Shown here: piece after piece, positions 1 to 7,660 of the stretch | Numbering within the stretch: the first letter of the stretch is position 1 | Layout of the letters: every line of letters begins with the position of its first letter | Assembly (NCBI GenBank): GCA_043421945.1 | Contig: JBHOGO010000016.1 | Location: 4,291 to 68,290 of the forward strand | Direction: 5' to 3' | DNA length: 64,000 bases | DNA from: Thaumasiovibrio sp043421945 | GTDB taxonomy: Bacteria > Pseudomonadota > Gammaproteobacteria > Enterobacterales > Vibrionaceae | Position numbers and translations under genes: made by a program | Notes under the pieces: model-generated | The model's input: the letters and a program-made list of their open reading frames with translations, nothing else | Database searches by the model: none | Told to the model about the DNA's origin: nothing

Positions 1-802
1 AGGCCGACTGCCAAAAACGCGCCGATTTAGTGTCGACTTGGCTAGTGCGTTCAAATGGCCATTCGGCGATGTCTCGATAATTTTGTTGAAAGAGTACTTC
101 GCCATTTTGTCCATCAAGCACCTGCATAAACGTTGCAAATTGGCGGCTGGTACGGTCTTGTGAAAGCACCCGCTGCTCAACCGTTGCGGTTAAATCAGTA
201 ATTTCGCCAGTGATAATATATTGTGCGTCATTATCTTGTGCCAGCATCGTTGCCGTATGCGGGGATGCAGGGTTAATGTCTACGTTTGCCACTTTCGGAG
301 AGATGAAGCTTTGCGATTGCTGGTTGATTTGTTGATTAAGCACCTGACTAAAATCACCGCCTATTTGGTAGATAGCCCCTAAAGACGCATGTTGTGGCGA
401 ATTGAGGTTAAATTGGCTAATAAGCAGTGCTTTTTTATATTGGGTTTTATGGCAAGTTTTTGCCGTCGGGTAAATATCGACACGCGTAGTGACATAGTAT
501 TTGCCCCCAGAGCGCTTGGTATCGACGATAAGCACTTCTCGGACTTCACTACCGCTAAACAGATATGTCTCTCGTTGCTCTTCCAATATTGGCTGCATAT
601 AGTTGAACGTCGATAGGTCAGCCCCTGAATATTGCATGGCTTGGAATACCGCATCCTTCAAGGCGCTATTACGTGCCGCGACATTACTTTCCAGTATGGT
701 GGCTTCCCCTGTGACCTCAAACCAGGTGGCACTGGCAGGCAGACTCAATAAAGAGGCCCCGATACTAAGTGCGGTGAAACAGGTGGAGAGTAGTTTTTTC
801 AT
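1..802 (-). CDS. flgT: FlgT, flagellar H-ring/T-ring assembly protein (3' end beyond window)
   Basis: An open minus-strand frame starts at ATG 802 and runs off the window start without a stop, so only the first 267 codons are present. The protein begins MKKLLSTCF and has a signal peptide ending near SLPASA, followed by WFEVTGEA and ARNSALKDAV, which are typical of FlgT. FlgT is a periplasmic protein of the Vibrio outer H ring that surrounds the LP ring and helps place the MotX/MotY T ring and stators. It diverges from flgO and flgP, the usual Vibrio arrangement. Full-length homologues have about 375-380 residues, so roughly 110 are missing. No clear promoter was found for it in the 246-base divergent spacer. 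Confidence 0.9.
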   Translation of the reverse strand, partial: MKKLLSTCFTALSIGASLLSLPASATWFEVTGEATILESNVAARNSALKDAVFQAMQYSGADLSTFNYMQPILEEQRETYLFSGSEVREVLIVDTKRSGGKYYVTTRVDIYPTAKTCHKTQYKKALLISQFNLNSPQHASLGAIYQIGGDFSQVLNQQINQQSQSFISPKVANVDINPASPHTATMLAQDNDAQYIITGEITDLTATVEQRVLSQDRTSRQFATFMQVLDGQNGEVLFQQNYRDIAEWPFERTSQVDTKSARFWQSA

Positions 803-888
803 AAGACTTCCATTTACGGTATGAAACTTGCTTTTCTTTTGCAAAATCCAGAAAACTTGCTGGGTGAGTTTTAACGGACAACAACATT

Positions 889-917
889 TTGACGCAAACG
901 GTGCAGCTCGATAAAAC
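889..917 (+). promoter_or_regulatory. Candidate sigma-70 promoter for flgO-flgP
   Basis: TTGACG (889-894), a 17-base spacer and TAAAAC (912-917) lie in the flgT/flgO divergent region, about 130 bases before flgO. The -35 box matches five of six positions and the -10 four of six. No good sigma-54 or sigma-28 box was found here. This is an unsupported match by eye. Confidence 0.35.
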
Positions 918-1048
918 ATTGATGGCTATGCAAAGACTATACCTTATTTTAGGTAAGCATATTTGAGAAGTCATTCATGAAGCGATATTGGATGCTGACG
1001 ACAAAACAGGGAACTGTGAAACCGTAATGATGATCTTGGAGCGGTAAC

Positions 1049-1696
1049 ATGAAAAATTGGACATATCGACTGGGCGTACTGTTACTATCTGTATTGGTTG
1101 TTTCATGCTCTTATGCGCCGATATATAACGGTAAGGAAGCATACAGCGGCAGTACCTTTATGCTTAGCGAAACCCCACGCCACACTATGGATTTCTTTGT
1201 CGAAGGCTTGACTGAGCAGCTGGTTAATTCGAACCAATACCTGACAGCCCGTACACCATTGGCAGTGACTTCATTTGTTGATCTCCAAGCGCTCGATGAA
1301 ACGAACTGGCTGGGGAATAGTGTGTCAGAAGCGTTTATGTTTCAGATGCAGCAGCGCGGCTATACCGTGGTTGACTTTAAAGCGACAGGGGCTATTCGAG
1401 TAACCGAAGCCGGAGACTTTGCTGTAAGCCGAAATTGGCAAGATTTAGCGGGTGAGCAAATTGTCGATTATGTTTTAACGGGTACCATGCTACGTCAAGG
1501 TGGTGGTGTGCTTGTGAATGCGCGTATTATCGGTATGCGCTCCCGTGTTGTGATTGCGTCGGCACAAGGCTTCTTGCCTGCAGATCGTATTGGACGCGAC
1601 ATTGATAATGCGAATAAAATGCGCATCGAAAATGGTTCTATCATCCGGAATGATGTGACTGACCATAATCGCGATAATATAATTTTGAAGCCCTAG
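1049..1696 (+). CDS. flgO: FlgO, outer-membrane flagellar H-ring lipoprotein
   Basis: This 215-residue protein has a lipoprotein signal with lipobox V-V-S-C (Cys20) and a FlgO-type body, with segments TARTPLAVTSFVDL and YVLTGTMLRQGGGVLVNARI. In Vibrio, FlgO and FlgP are outer-membrane lipoproteins of the basal-body disk (H ring) and are needed for stable filaments and full motility. A Shine-Dalgarno GGAGCGG sits 7 bases before the ATG. flgP follows after 9 bases, so the two are cotranscribed. The gene diverges from flgT, whose product joins the same ring. Confidence 0.92.
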   Translation: MKNWTYRLGVLLLSVLVVSCSYAPIYNGKEAYSGSTFMLSETPRHTMDFFVEGLTEQLVNSNQYLTARTPLAVTSFVDLQALDETNWLGNSVSEAFMFQMQQRGYTVVDFKATGAIRVTEAGDFAVSRNWQDLAGEQIVDYVLTGTMLRQGGGVLVNARIIGMRSRVVIASAQGFLPADRIGRDIDNANKMRIENGSIIRNDVTDHNRDNIILKP

Positions 1697-1705
1697 GAGC
1701 GGTGA

Positions 1706-2137
1706 ATGATATTCCGAATGCTAATGCTAGCACCCTTGCTTTTTCTCGTCGCTTGCCAGCCGTTATCTGAGATAAAGAACAATAATATTCTGACAGCGGT
1801 CGGCTACGCTTCGATCAGTGATCAGCGTGGCAATAATGATGATGAAAAGAAGATTCGTGCGATGCGAGCTTCAAAGCTGGATGCGTACCGAGAGCTTACC
1901 GAGCAAGTTTATGGGGTGAGATTAAGCGCGCGTGCTGGTATGACGGATCAGCAGCTTGGGACAGAGACGACAGATGGAGCCGTTGATGGTGTTATCCGAG
2001 GTGCAGAAGTATTGCGTAGCTATATTGTTGGTGATAACTACGTGACAGAGATGCAGCTTGACTTAATGCGCATGGAACGCCTACAGAAAAACGGAGAAGT
2101 GCACAGTATTCCTCAAAATTCGGTGACACTTTTTTAG
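1706..2137 (+). CDS. flgP: FlgP, outer-membrane flagellar lipoprotein
   Basis: This 143-residue lipoprotein has lipobox L-V-A-C (Cys17). Its core AVGYASISDQ, ..MRASKLDAYRELTEQVYGV is characteristic of FlgP/LPP20-like proteins of the Vibrio H ring. It follows flgO with its own GGAGCGG ribosome binding site. The last sense codons, CTT TTT, form a run of six T that enters the TAG stop. Immediately after the stop comes a degenerate hexamer array whose -1 frame stays open to 2226, which could add about 30 Leu/Gly/Ser-rich residues if ribosomes slipped. The annotated end is the ordinary in-frame stop. Confidence 0.92.
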   Translation: MIFRMLMLAPLLFLVACQPLSEIKNNNILTAVGYASISDQRGNNDDEKKIRAMRASKLDAYRELTEQVYGVRLSARAGMTDQQLGTETTDGAVDGVIRGAEVLRSYIVGDNYVTEMQLDLMRMERLQKNGEVHSIPQNSVTLF

Positions 2138-2198
2138 GTTTAGGTTTAGGTTCAAGTCTAGGTTTAGGTCTGAGTTCAGGCTTACGCTTAAGCTTAGC
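2135..2198 (+). repeat. Degenerate hexanucleotide tandem array after flgP
   Basis: Starting inside the flgP stop, the sequence is a chain of about ten hexamers: TAGGTT three times, CAAGTC, TAGGTT, TAGGTC, TGAGTT, CAGGCT, TACGCT, TAAGCT. They share the pattern YARGYT. The first units are perfect and later ones drift. A unit length of six keeps the reading frame, so the -1 frame reads as alternating Leu and Gly/Ser until TAA at 2224-2226. Confidence 0.8.
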
Positions 2199-2236
2199 CG
2201 TTTACGCTTTTGATATGCCGATTTAATGATGACAAG

Positions 2237-2284
2237 AAGCCGCTCGTAGTGCTGATCTCAATCAGTGTTACAGCGGTTTTTTTT
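2237..2284 (+). terminator. Rho-independent terminator after flgO-flgP
   Basis: GCCGCT (2239-2244) pairs with AGCGGT (2272-2277). The stem continues inward through GTAGTGCTGAT/ATCAGTGTTAC with a few G-U pairs and a short TCTCA loop. Eight T follow (2277-2284). It closes the flgOP transcript before the convergent flgN gene. Confidence 0.85.
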
Positions 2285-2366
2285 GTTTGTCACTCTAAGA
2301 GGTAGGTATATTGCGCGAGCATTGTTTACGTTGAGTATTGCTTGCGATGAGCTTTAGGAAGTTAAG

Positions 2367-2789
2367 CTAGGCTTTAATATTCGTGCCAAGTGAGCGCACA
2401 TTGGTAGCGGCACCCTCTGCGTTATAGCCCATCTGAGATTTCCCACGCGCTTGTAAGAACATGTTGTTGAGCTTATGGAAGCTAAGTTGAGCACGTTGTA
2501 GTGCTTCGCCATTAGCTTCATTGTGCAGGTGGCAGGTTTTCAAAGCCGCTTCAATCTCTGTCACTTTCTCGGCCATGGTAGCATCAGTGGTTAGAGATTC
2601 TTTATCGGGATGGCGAGCGATGATGGCATCTTGTTGCTGAATTTGGTTTAGCTTAGCGAGTTTCTCTTTGGCAAGTTTTTCAATCTCGACAGAGCGGCGT
2701 GTAGCAATCGCGTCCTTTTCGGCATCAAGGATAACCAAAAAGTCATTAAGCAGTTGATGTTGCTGTTCAAGCAGCGTCACTAATTGCAT
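2367..2789 (-). CDS. flgN: FlgN, export chaperone for FlgK and FlgL
   Basis: This 140-residue, largely helical protein starts MQLVTLLEQQHQLL and has the FlgN layout: an N-terminal coiled region (LLNDFLVILDAEKDAI) and a C-terminal segment with RAQLSFHKLNNMFLQARGKSQMGY. FlgN binds hook-junction proteins FlgK and FlgL and delivers them to the flagellar export gate. It is immediately downstream of flgM on the minus strand, separated by 14 bases, so the two are cotranscribed from the sigma-28 promoter before flgM. It ends convergently with flgP. Confidence 0.9.
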   Translation of the reverse strand: MQLVTLLEQQHQLLNDFLVILDAEKDAIATRRSVEIEKLAKEKLAKLNQIQQQDAIIARHPDKESLTTDATMAEKVTEIEAALKTCHLHNEANGEALQRAQLSFHKLNNMFLQARGKSQMGYNAEGAATNVRSLGTNIKA

Positions 2790-2803
2790 GCGATTGCCTT
2801 ACA

Positions 2804-3121
2804 TTAAAACCCGCGAAGCTCATCTTCGAACTTAGTCATATTCGATGCCAGTTTATCGGCGTCGATCGAATATGAGCCATTCGAAATCGCTTCTTTGATT
2901 GCTGCAACTTTGGCCGAGTCGAAACTTGGCTCTGCTGCGAGTTGTTGGTGTAGTTGTCCCACAGACTTACCTTGTGCGCTGAGAGATACTGCATCACCGC
3001 GAGACGCGCTACTCGCTGGTGACGAATCGTCACCTTGGCTGCGTGACGAGCCTACTTTATCTTGCGCACTACGCTGCGTGGAATACGTTTGACCACTGCG
3101 TAGTTGATCAATGCTGGCCAT
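2804..3121 (-). CDS. flgM: FlgM, anti-sigma-28 factor
   Basis: This 105-residue protein has the FlgM form: a disordered Ser-rich first half (RSQGDDSSPASSASRGD, then AVSLSAQGK) and a C-terminal helical part (SFDSAKVAAIKEAISNGSYSIDADKLASNM) that binds FliA. It starts MASIDQLRSGQ. FlgM holds FliA inactive until the hook is finished and FlgM is exported. A strong sigma-28 promoter precedes it, giving the expected negative feedback loop. flgN follows and flgA lies upstream on the same strand. Confidence 0.95.
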   Translation of the reverse strand: MASIDQLRSGQTYSTQRSAQDKVGSSRSQGDDSSPASSASRGDAVSLSAQGKSVGQLHQQLAAEPSFDSAKVAAIKEAISNGSYSIDADKLASNMTKFEDELRGF

Positions 3122-3158
3122 CGTTTAAGCCTTCTCTAAATATTACGAAACTGATTAT

Positions 3159-3185
3159 GTATCGGCGGTGACTATGGTAACTTTA
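3159..3185 (-). promoter_or_regulatory. Sigma-28 (FliA) promoter of flgM-flgN
   Basis: On the minus strand, TAAAG (3185-3181), 14 bases and GCCGATAC (3166-3159) match the FliA consensus TAAAG-N14-GCCGATAA in all but the last base. It lies 37 bases before the flgM ATG. Confidence 0.85.
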
Positions 3186-3193
3186 GCAGTAAT

Positions 3194-3913
3194 TTAAAAA
3201 TCAACACTAACTTCTCCAACACCGGTTATTCTACCATCAATTACACGACGCGACTTGTTGTTTTGAACTTTAATTTGGTCACCTAATAGGCCGTCGCTCA
3301 AGGCTTTGCCGGGGGTCACAATATTCAGCCCCCCTCCAACCGCGATAATGCGAACCGCATCGTTTCTGCATACTAAACAGATATCATTACCTTGAACAAC
3401 ATCACCAGGGTTAATACCTCGCCTTACCTTGGCACCAATGACTAAACTCGTATCGTTGTAAGAGATACCACGCTGAAAACGGCGCTCCATCATTGTCACG
3501 TGTACATCTCCAGTTTGGATGACTTCGCCTCTACTTAACGGCTTAGCGGCAACAACGAGGGGCATTTCGAGTGAAATTCTCACCGGGACATAAACTTGCC
3601 ATCGGGGAATGTCACAACTCACTAAAACATTCACGCTATGAGTCAGCGATTGTTTACCAGGAATCGTGGCGTTGATGGGAAACTCACACTCACTGAGGCG
3701 TAAGCGGGCATCTAATTGTGCCGCTGTAACGGTCAGTGTGCCGTACTTAGGTAACGTGACTTGCTGTTCAACATAGTCTTCTGCGATTTGTTGTACTAGA
3801 TTTAAGATATTGTTGGCAGCAGGTTCTACTTGAGCGTGCGCTATTCGTGAGAAGAGTGTGAGCAACACAATAAGAACGAGAGGGTATGAACGCATTAATC
3901 GCTTGTTTGTCAC
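3194..3913 (-). CDS. flgA: FlgA, P-ring assembly chaperone
   Basis: FlgA is the periplasmic chaperone for polymerisation of FlgI into the P ring. The protein has a signal peptide (LVLIVLLTLFSRIAHA) and a C-terminal SAF/FlgA domain with LSRGEVIQTGDV, RRGINPGDVVQ and the conserved ending VRIIAVGGGLNIVTPGKALSDG. The frame is open upstream to 4075, but that would overlap cheV and place the signal peptide internally. I chose GTG 3913, which has GAAGG ten bases upstream and gives 239 residues; ATG 3895 is an alternative. It sits upstream of flgM on the same strand and diverges from cheV. Confidence 0.92.
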   Translation of the reverse strand: MTNKRLMRSYPLVLIVLLTLFSRIAHAQVEPAANNILNLVQQIAEDYVEQQVTLPKYGTLTVTAAQLDARLRLSECEFPINATIPGKQSLTHSVNVLVSCDIPRWQVYVPVRISLEMPLVVAAKPLSRGEVIQTGDVHVTMMERRFQRGISYNDTSLVIGAKVRRGINPGDVVQGNDICLVCRNDAVRIIAVGGGLNIVTPGKALSDGLLGDQIKVQNNKSRRVIDGRITGVGEVSVDF

Positions 3914-4040
3914 TTTGTTAACACCTTCGTTGCAGTTACTATTATTAAATTCTCGAATTACAAGGCATACTAAAGGAAATCGGAATAAAATTCTTGGTTT
4001 TCTGTTGTAATTATAACCATGTATCAAATGGAGTCTCCCT

Positions 4041-4967
4041 ATGACGGGCATTCTTGATTCGGTCAACCAGCGCACGCAATTAGTGGGCCAGAACCGTTTG
4101 GAACTGTTAACATTTAAGCTTAATCGCCGTCAGCGCTACGGTATAAATGTTTTTAAAGTCAAAGAAGTACTACAGTGCCCTCGCCTTACCGCTATGCCTA
4201 ACCTTCACCCGCTTGTTAAAGGGGTCGCTCATATTCGTGGTCAAACTGTTTCTGTGATTGACATGAGTTTGGCGACAGGTGGGCGTCCGATTGATGATTT
4301 AGAAAACTGCTTTGTTATCATCTCGGAGTTTAACCGCACTGTGCAGGCATTCCTTGTTTCTTCTGTAGAACGAATTATTAACATGAACTGGGAGGCCATT
4401 TTACCGCCACCAGACGGTGCGGGAAAAGGGAACTATTTAACTGCTGTGACTGAGATTGACAACGAGCTTGTCGAAATCTTAGATGTTGAGAAAATTCTTG
4501 ATGAAATTTCACCGGTGAAAACGCAAGTTTCTGAAGCGTTAGTGGAAGAGGCTGCGGAAGTTCAGGCTAAGCAAAGCATCGTAAAACGTGTACTGGTTGC
4601 TGATGATTCTTCTGTCGCTAGAAAGCAAGTACAACGTGCCGTTGAAGCTATTGGTTACGAGTGTGTGCTGGTAAAAGATGGCAAAGAAGCGATTGACCTG
4701 CTTAAATCAATGGCAAAAGAAGGCAGCATTTACGATCAATTGGCATTGATTATCTCTGATATTGAGATGCCAGAAATGGATGGGTATACCCTGACGGCTG
4801 AAATTCGTGGTCATGCCGATTTGAAGGATCTACATGTCATCTTACATACCTCTTTGAGTGGGGTTTTTAACCAAGCAATGGTTGAGCGTGTGGGCGCAAA
4901 CGCCTTTATACCTAAGTTCAATCCCGATGAATTGGGCGCTGCGGTGCTTGCCGAGTGTCAGAAGTAA
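4041..4967 (+). CDS. cheV: CheV, CheW-receiver chemotaxis coupling protein
   Basis: This 308-residue protein has an N-terminal CheW-like domain (about 10-160: FKLNRRQRYGINVFKVKEV, VKGVAHIRGQTVSVIDM) and a C-terminal receiver domain (about 185-308: VLVADDSSVARKQV). Its phosphorylation site is Asp240 in IISDIEMPEMDG. CheV couples chemoreceptors to CheA and is tuned by phosphorylation. cheR follows after 10 bases, so the pair forms a small operon. It diverges from flgA across about 127 bases in which I found no confident promoter. Confidence 0.95.
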   Translation: MTGILDSVNQRTQLVGQNRLELLTFKLNRRQRYGINVFKVKEVLQCPRLTAMPNLHPLVKGVAHIRGQTVSVIDMSLATGGRPIDDLENCFVIISEFNRTVQAFLVSSVERIINMNWEAILPPPDGAGKGNYLTAVTEIDNELVEILDVEKILDEISPVKTQVSEALVEEAAEVQAKQSIVKRVLVADDSSVARKQVQRAVEAIGYECVLVKDGKEAIDLLKSMAKEGSIYDQLALIISDIEMPEMDGYTLTAEIRGHADLKDLHVILHTSLSGVFNQAMVERVGANAFIPKFNPDELGAAVLAECQK

Positions 4968-4977
4968 AGAGTAATCG

Positions 4978-5808
4978 ATGACAGCGATAACGATCAGCGA
5001 TCAAGAGTATCGGGAATTTAGCCGTTTTTTAGAAGCTCAATGTGGCATTGTCTTAGGAGACAGTAAACAGTATTTAGTTCGTAGTCGCCTTAGCCCATTG
5101 GTGAGTCGATTTGCGACGGGTACGTTGTCTGATCTTTTGAAACAGGTGTCGTCTGGGAGAAACAGCGAGCTTAAGGTTGCTGCTGTTGATGCGATGACGA
5201 CGAATGAAACACTCTGGTTTCGTGATACTTACCCTTATACGGTATTAGCTGAAAAGCTACTTCCTGAGTTAGCTGCCAATAAGAGGCCGATTAAAATTTG
5301 GTCGTCGGCTAGCTCGTCAGGGCAAGAACCCTATTCGATAGCCATGATTGCTTTGGAAACACAAACTCGGCGTCCAGGTACACTGCCGATGGGAGTGCAA
5401 ATCACAGGGACGGATATTTCGACGGCCATGCTAGACAGCTGTAAAGCGGGTGTTTACGATAATTTGGCACTGGGTCGAGGGTTATCTTTAGAGCGTAAGC
5501 GACAGTTTTTCCAAGACAGTGGTAATGGCAGCATGCAAGTTGTCGATAAAGTGCGAAAAATGGTGAATTTTCGCCCTCAAAACTTAATGAGTAGTTATGC
5601 GCTACTAGGCAAGTTCGACATTATTTTCTGCCGTAATGTGCTTATTTACTTTTCGCCAGAGATGAAATCAAAAGTACTTAACCAAATGGCTGGTAGCTTA
5701 AACCCTGGTGGTTACTTGATATTGGGGGCTTCTGAATCGTTAACGGGGCTAACCGATCGGTTTGAGATGATTCGTTGTAACCCTGGAATTATCTATAAGC
5801 TCAAATAA
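4978..5808 (+). CDS. cheR: CheR, chemoreceptor glutamate methyltransferase
   Basis: This 276-residue protein transfers methyl groups from S-adenosylmethionine to receptor glutamates and opposes CheB in adaptation. It shows the N-terminal helical domain (YREFSRFLEAQCGIVLGDSKQYL), then the SAM domain with TTNETLWFRD, the glycine-rich WSSASSSGQEPYSIAM, TGTDIS and FDIIFCRNVLIYF. The length is normal. It follows cheV closely and is the last gene before a 273-base gap that carries a large inverted repeat and the flgB promoter. Confidence 0.95.
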   Translation: MTAITISDQEYREFSRFLEAQCGIVLGDSKQYLVRSRLSPLVSRFATGTLSDLLKQVSSGRNSELKVAAVDAMTTNETLWFRDTYPYTVLAEKLLPELAANKRPIKIWSSASSSGQEPYSIAMIALETQTRRPGTLPMGVQITGTDISTAMLDSCKAGVYDNLALGRGLSLERKRQFFQDSGNGSMQVVDKVRKMVNFRPQNLMSSYALLGKFDIIFCRNVLIYFSPEMKSKVLNQMAGSLNPGGYLILGASESLTGLTDRFEMIRCNPGIIYKLK

Positions 5809-5855
5809 AATGAGACAACGTGCTGAATGTCACCGTGCAATCACGCTGTTTTATC

Positions 5856-5929
5856 GCCTATGCTCAACGTGTTACTAAACGCGATAGCTAAATATCGACC
5901 GCTAGTAACGTTGACCGTTGAGTATAGGC
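5856..5929. repeat. Long imperfect inverted repeat between cheR and flgB
   Basis: Arm GCCTATGCTCAACG (5856-5869) pairs with CGTTGAGTATAGGC (5916-5929) over 14 positions, with one G-T pair. Inside, GTTACT (5871-5876) pairs with AGTAAC (5904-5909) and CGATA (5882-5886) with TATCG (5893-5897). No T run follows, so it is not a standard terminator. A second weaker pair, AGCGCTC/GAGCGCT (5931-5937 and 5957-5963), is adjacent. It could be a transcript-end structure after cheR or a small palindromic repeat element. Confidence 0.6.
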
Positions 5930-6032
5930 AAGCGCTCGCTCAGGCAATATCTTCATGAGCGCTATCTTCTTTATGCTACGGCAACACATCTCTTCGGTTT
6001 TATTTTCATTCTTTAAAATCACCTTCACAGTT

Positions 6033-6047
6033 TGGCACCTTCTTTGC
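6033..6047 (+). promoter_or_regulatory. Sigma-54 promoter of flgBCDE
   Basis: TGGCAC (6033-6038), five bases and TTGC (6044-6047) give a perfect match to the sigma-54 consensus TGGCAC-N5-TTGC. It is 35 bases before the flgB ATG. In V. cholerae the flgB operon is activated by phosphorylated FlrC. Confidence 0.9.
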
Positions 6048-6081
6048 ATATATTAATCCATAGTATTTTAGGAGGCAGAGT

Positions 6082-6480
6082 ATGGCCATATCTTTCGACA
6101 AAGCGTTAGGCGTTCATCAACACACTGTGGGCATACGCTCAAAGCGTGCAGAAACCCTAGCCAGCAACCTTGCTAATGCCAACACACCGGGATTTAAGGC
6201 GAAAGATATCGACTTTCAGCGCGCATTAAATGCGGCAACCTCCGGCAGCAGTATGGGGATGAGCCGAACGCATGAGCGGCATATTGTTGCCTCTGCCAGC
6301 CGTTCTAGCGGCGAACAGAAGTTCCGAGTCCCTAATCAGCCAGATACTGGCGATGGAAATACCGTTGATGCTCAATTAGAGCGTAATATTTTTATGCAGA
6401 ATTCACTTGAGTATCAAACGTCACTCGATTTTCTGGGTAGTAAGTTTAAGAACATGACCAAAGCGATTAAGGGGCAGTAA
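6082..6480 (+). CDS. flgB: FlgB, proximal rod protein
   Basis: This 132-residue rod protein has the N-terminal axial motif (KRAETLASNLANANTPGFKAKDIDF) and the C-terminal helix (FMQNSLEYQTSLDFLGSKF) of the FlgBC family. It builds the first part of the flagellar rod in the periplasm and is exported without a cleaved signal. AGGAGG precedes the ATG at good spacing. It is the first gene of a sigma-54 operon, followed after 3 bases by flgC. Confidence 0.95.
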   Translation: MAISFDKALGVHQHTVGIRSKRAETLASNLANANTPGFKAKDIDFQRALNAATSGSSMGMSRTHERHIVASASRSSGEQKFRVPNQPDTGDGNTVDAQLERNIFMQNSLEYQTSLDFLGSKFKNMTKAIKGQ

Positions 6481-6483
6481 TTT

Positions 6484-6900
6484 ATGAGTCTTTTTAATGT
6501 ATTCAATGTTACTGGCTCTGCGATGAGTGCTGAAGCGGTCAGATTGAACACGACATCAAGTAACTTAGCCAATGCGAACAGCGTTAGTAGCTCAGCACAA
6601 GAAACATATCGAGCTCGTCACCCTGTGTTCGCTGCTGAGTTACAAAGTGCAAGCCATCAGCGTGATGAATCGGTACCGGTAAAGGTACTCGGTATCGTTG
6701 AAAGCAAAAAACCTTTGCGTGCTGAATATAATCCTGACCATCCACTTGCGAATGAGGAAGGGTATATCTTCAAGCCAAACGTCAATGTGATGGAAGAGAT
6801 GGCCAATATGATTTCAGCCTCTCGTTCTTATCAAACGAATGTACAAGTTGCTGATGCGAGTAAGCAAATGTTGATGCAAACGCTGAAGATGGGTCAATAA
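6484..6900 (+). CDS. flgC: FlgC, proximal rod protein
   Basis: This 138-residue protein starts MSLFNVFNVTGSAMSAEAVRLNTTSSNLANAN, the standard FlgC rod N-terminus, and ends with the helix ISASRSYQTNVQVADASKQMLMQTLKMGQ. It forms the proximal rod with FlgB and FlgF. It is packed between flgB and flgD, with 3 and 16 bases of spacing. Confidence 0.95.
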   Translation: MSLFNVFNVTGSAMSAEAVRLNTTSSNLANANSVSSSAQETYRARHPVFAAELQSASHQRDESVPVKVLGIVESKKPLRAEYNPDHPLANEEGYIFKPNVNVMEEMANMISASRSYQTNVQVADASKQMLMQTLKMGQ

Positions 6901-6916
6901 GTGAGGAGCAATTGCC

Positions 6917-7639
6917 ATGGCTGATATAAACGGCACCGGCTTACCCGGCTCGGGCAGTTTGTCGTATATGGAGCAGCTCAAAGGGCTCCAAGATAAGCAG
7001 CTACAAGAATCCCAAAAGGAAACGGGAACGAATGATCTAAAGCAAGAGGACTTCCTGTCTCTGCTTACCCAGCAGTTAGCACAGCAAGACCCGTTTAAGC
7101 CTGTTGAAAATGATCAAATGATTGCTCAGATGGCATCATTTGCGACCGTTGATGGTATCAACAAGATGAATGAGCAGTTCACAAGCTTGAACTCTGCCAT
7201 GACGTCGAATCAGGCGCTACAAGCATCAAGCCTTGTTGGCCGTGACGTGTTAGTACCAAACAGTACAGCGATGAAACAAGCTGATGGCGGCCTTGCCGCG
7301 ATGGTGAGGTTACCGCAAGCGTTAGATAACTTGTTGGTCAATATTGAAGACGAGCAAGGGCAGCTGATTGAAACTCTCAATATTGGGGCAAAACCCGGCG
7401 GTGAGCACCGCATCGATTGGGATGGTAAAGATCAGCAAGGCAATCAATTGCCGCCAGGTAAATATGTGATTAGAGCATCCGGTCTTGTGAATGGCGAAAG
7501 CCAGTCGTTTGAAGTCTCTACTTACGCAAATGTTAATAGTGTTTTGCTAGGGCAAGGTGACGGTAATGTCATGTTGAACCTCGCAGGATTTGATTCACCA
7601 TTCCGACTCGCCGAAGTGTTAGAAGTTGGCAAGGTATAA
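6917..7639 (+). CDS. flgD: FlgD, hook cap / hook assembly scaffold
   Basis: This 240-residue protein has the conserved FlgD N-terminal export region (LKQEDFLSLLTQQLAQQDPFKPVENDQMIAQMASFATVDGINKM). It is followed by the FlgD Tudor/FnIII-like domain, including GEHRIDWDGKDQQGNQLPPGKY. FlgD caps the growing hook so that FlgE subunits can polymerise, and is later replaced by FlgK. A GAGGAGC ribosome binding site precedes the start. flgE is next in the operon. Confidence 0.95.
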   Translation: MADINGTGLPGSGSLSYMEQLKGLQDKQLQESQKETGTNDLKQEDFLSLLTQQLAQQDPFKPVENDQMIAQMASFATVDGINKMNEQFTSLNSAMTSNQALQASSLVGRDVLVPNSTAMKQADGGLAAMVRLPQALDNLLVNIEDEQGQLIETLNIGAKPGGEHRIDWDGKDQQGNQLPPGKYVIRASGLVNGESQSFEVSTYANVNSVLLGQGDGNVMLNLAGFDSPFRLAEVLEVGKV

Positions 7640-7660
7640 CGGGCTTAGGAGAAGGCAACA

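Noticed and set aside
2135..2198. Telomere-like TTAGGT repeats
   Set aside because: Only a few perfect units, then drift, in the middle of a chromosomal gene cluster; a slippage array is simpler.
3194..4075. Long form of FlgA starting at 4075
   Set aside because: It would overlap the start of cheV and bury the signal peptide about 60 residues inside the protein.
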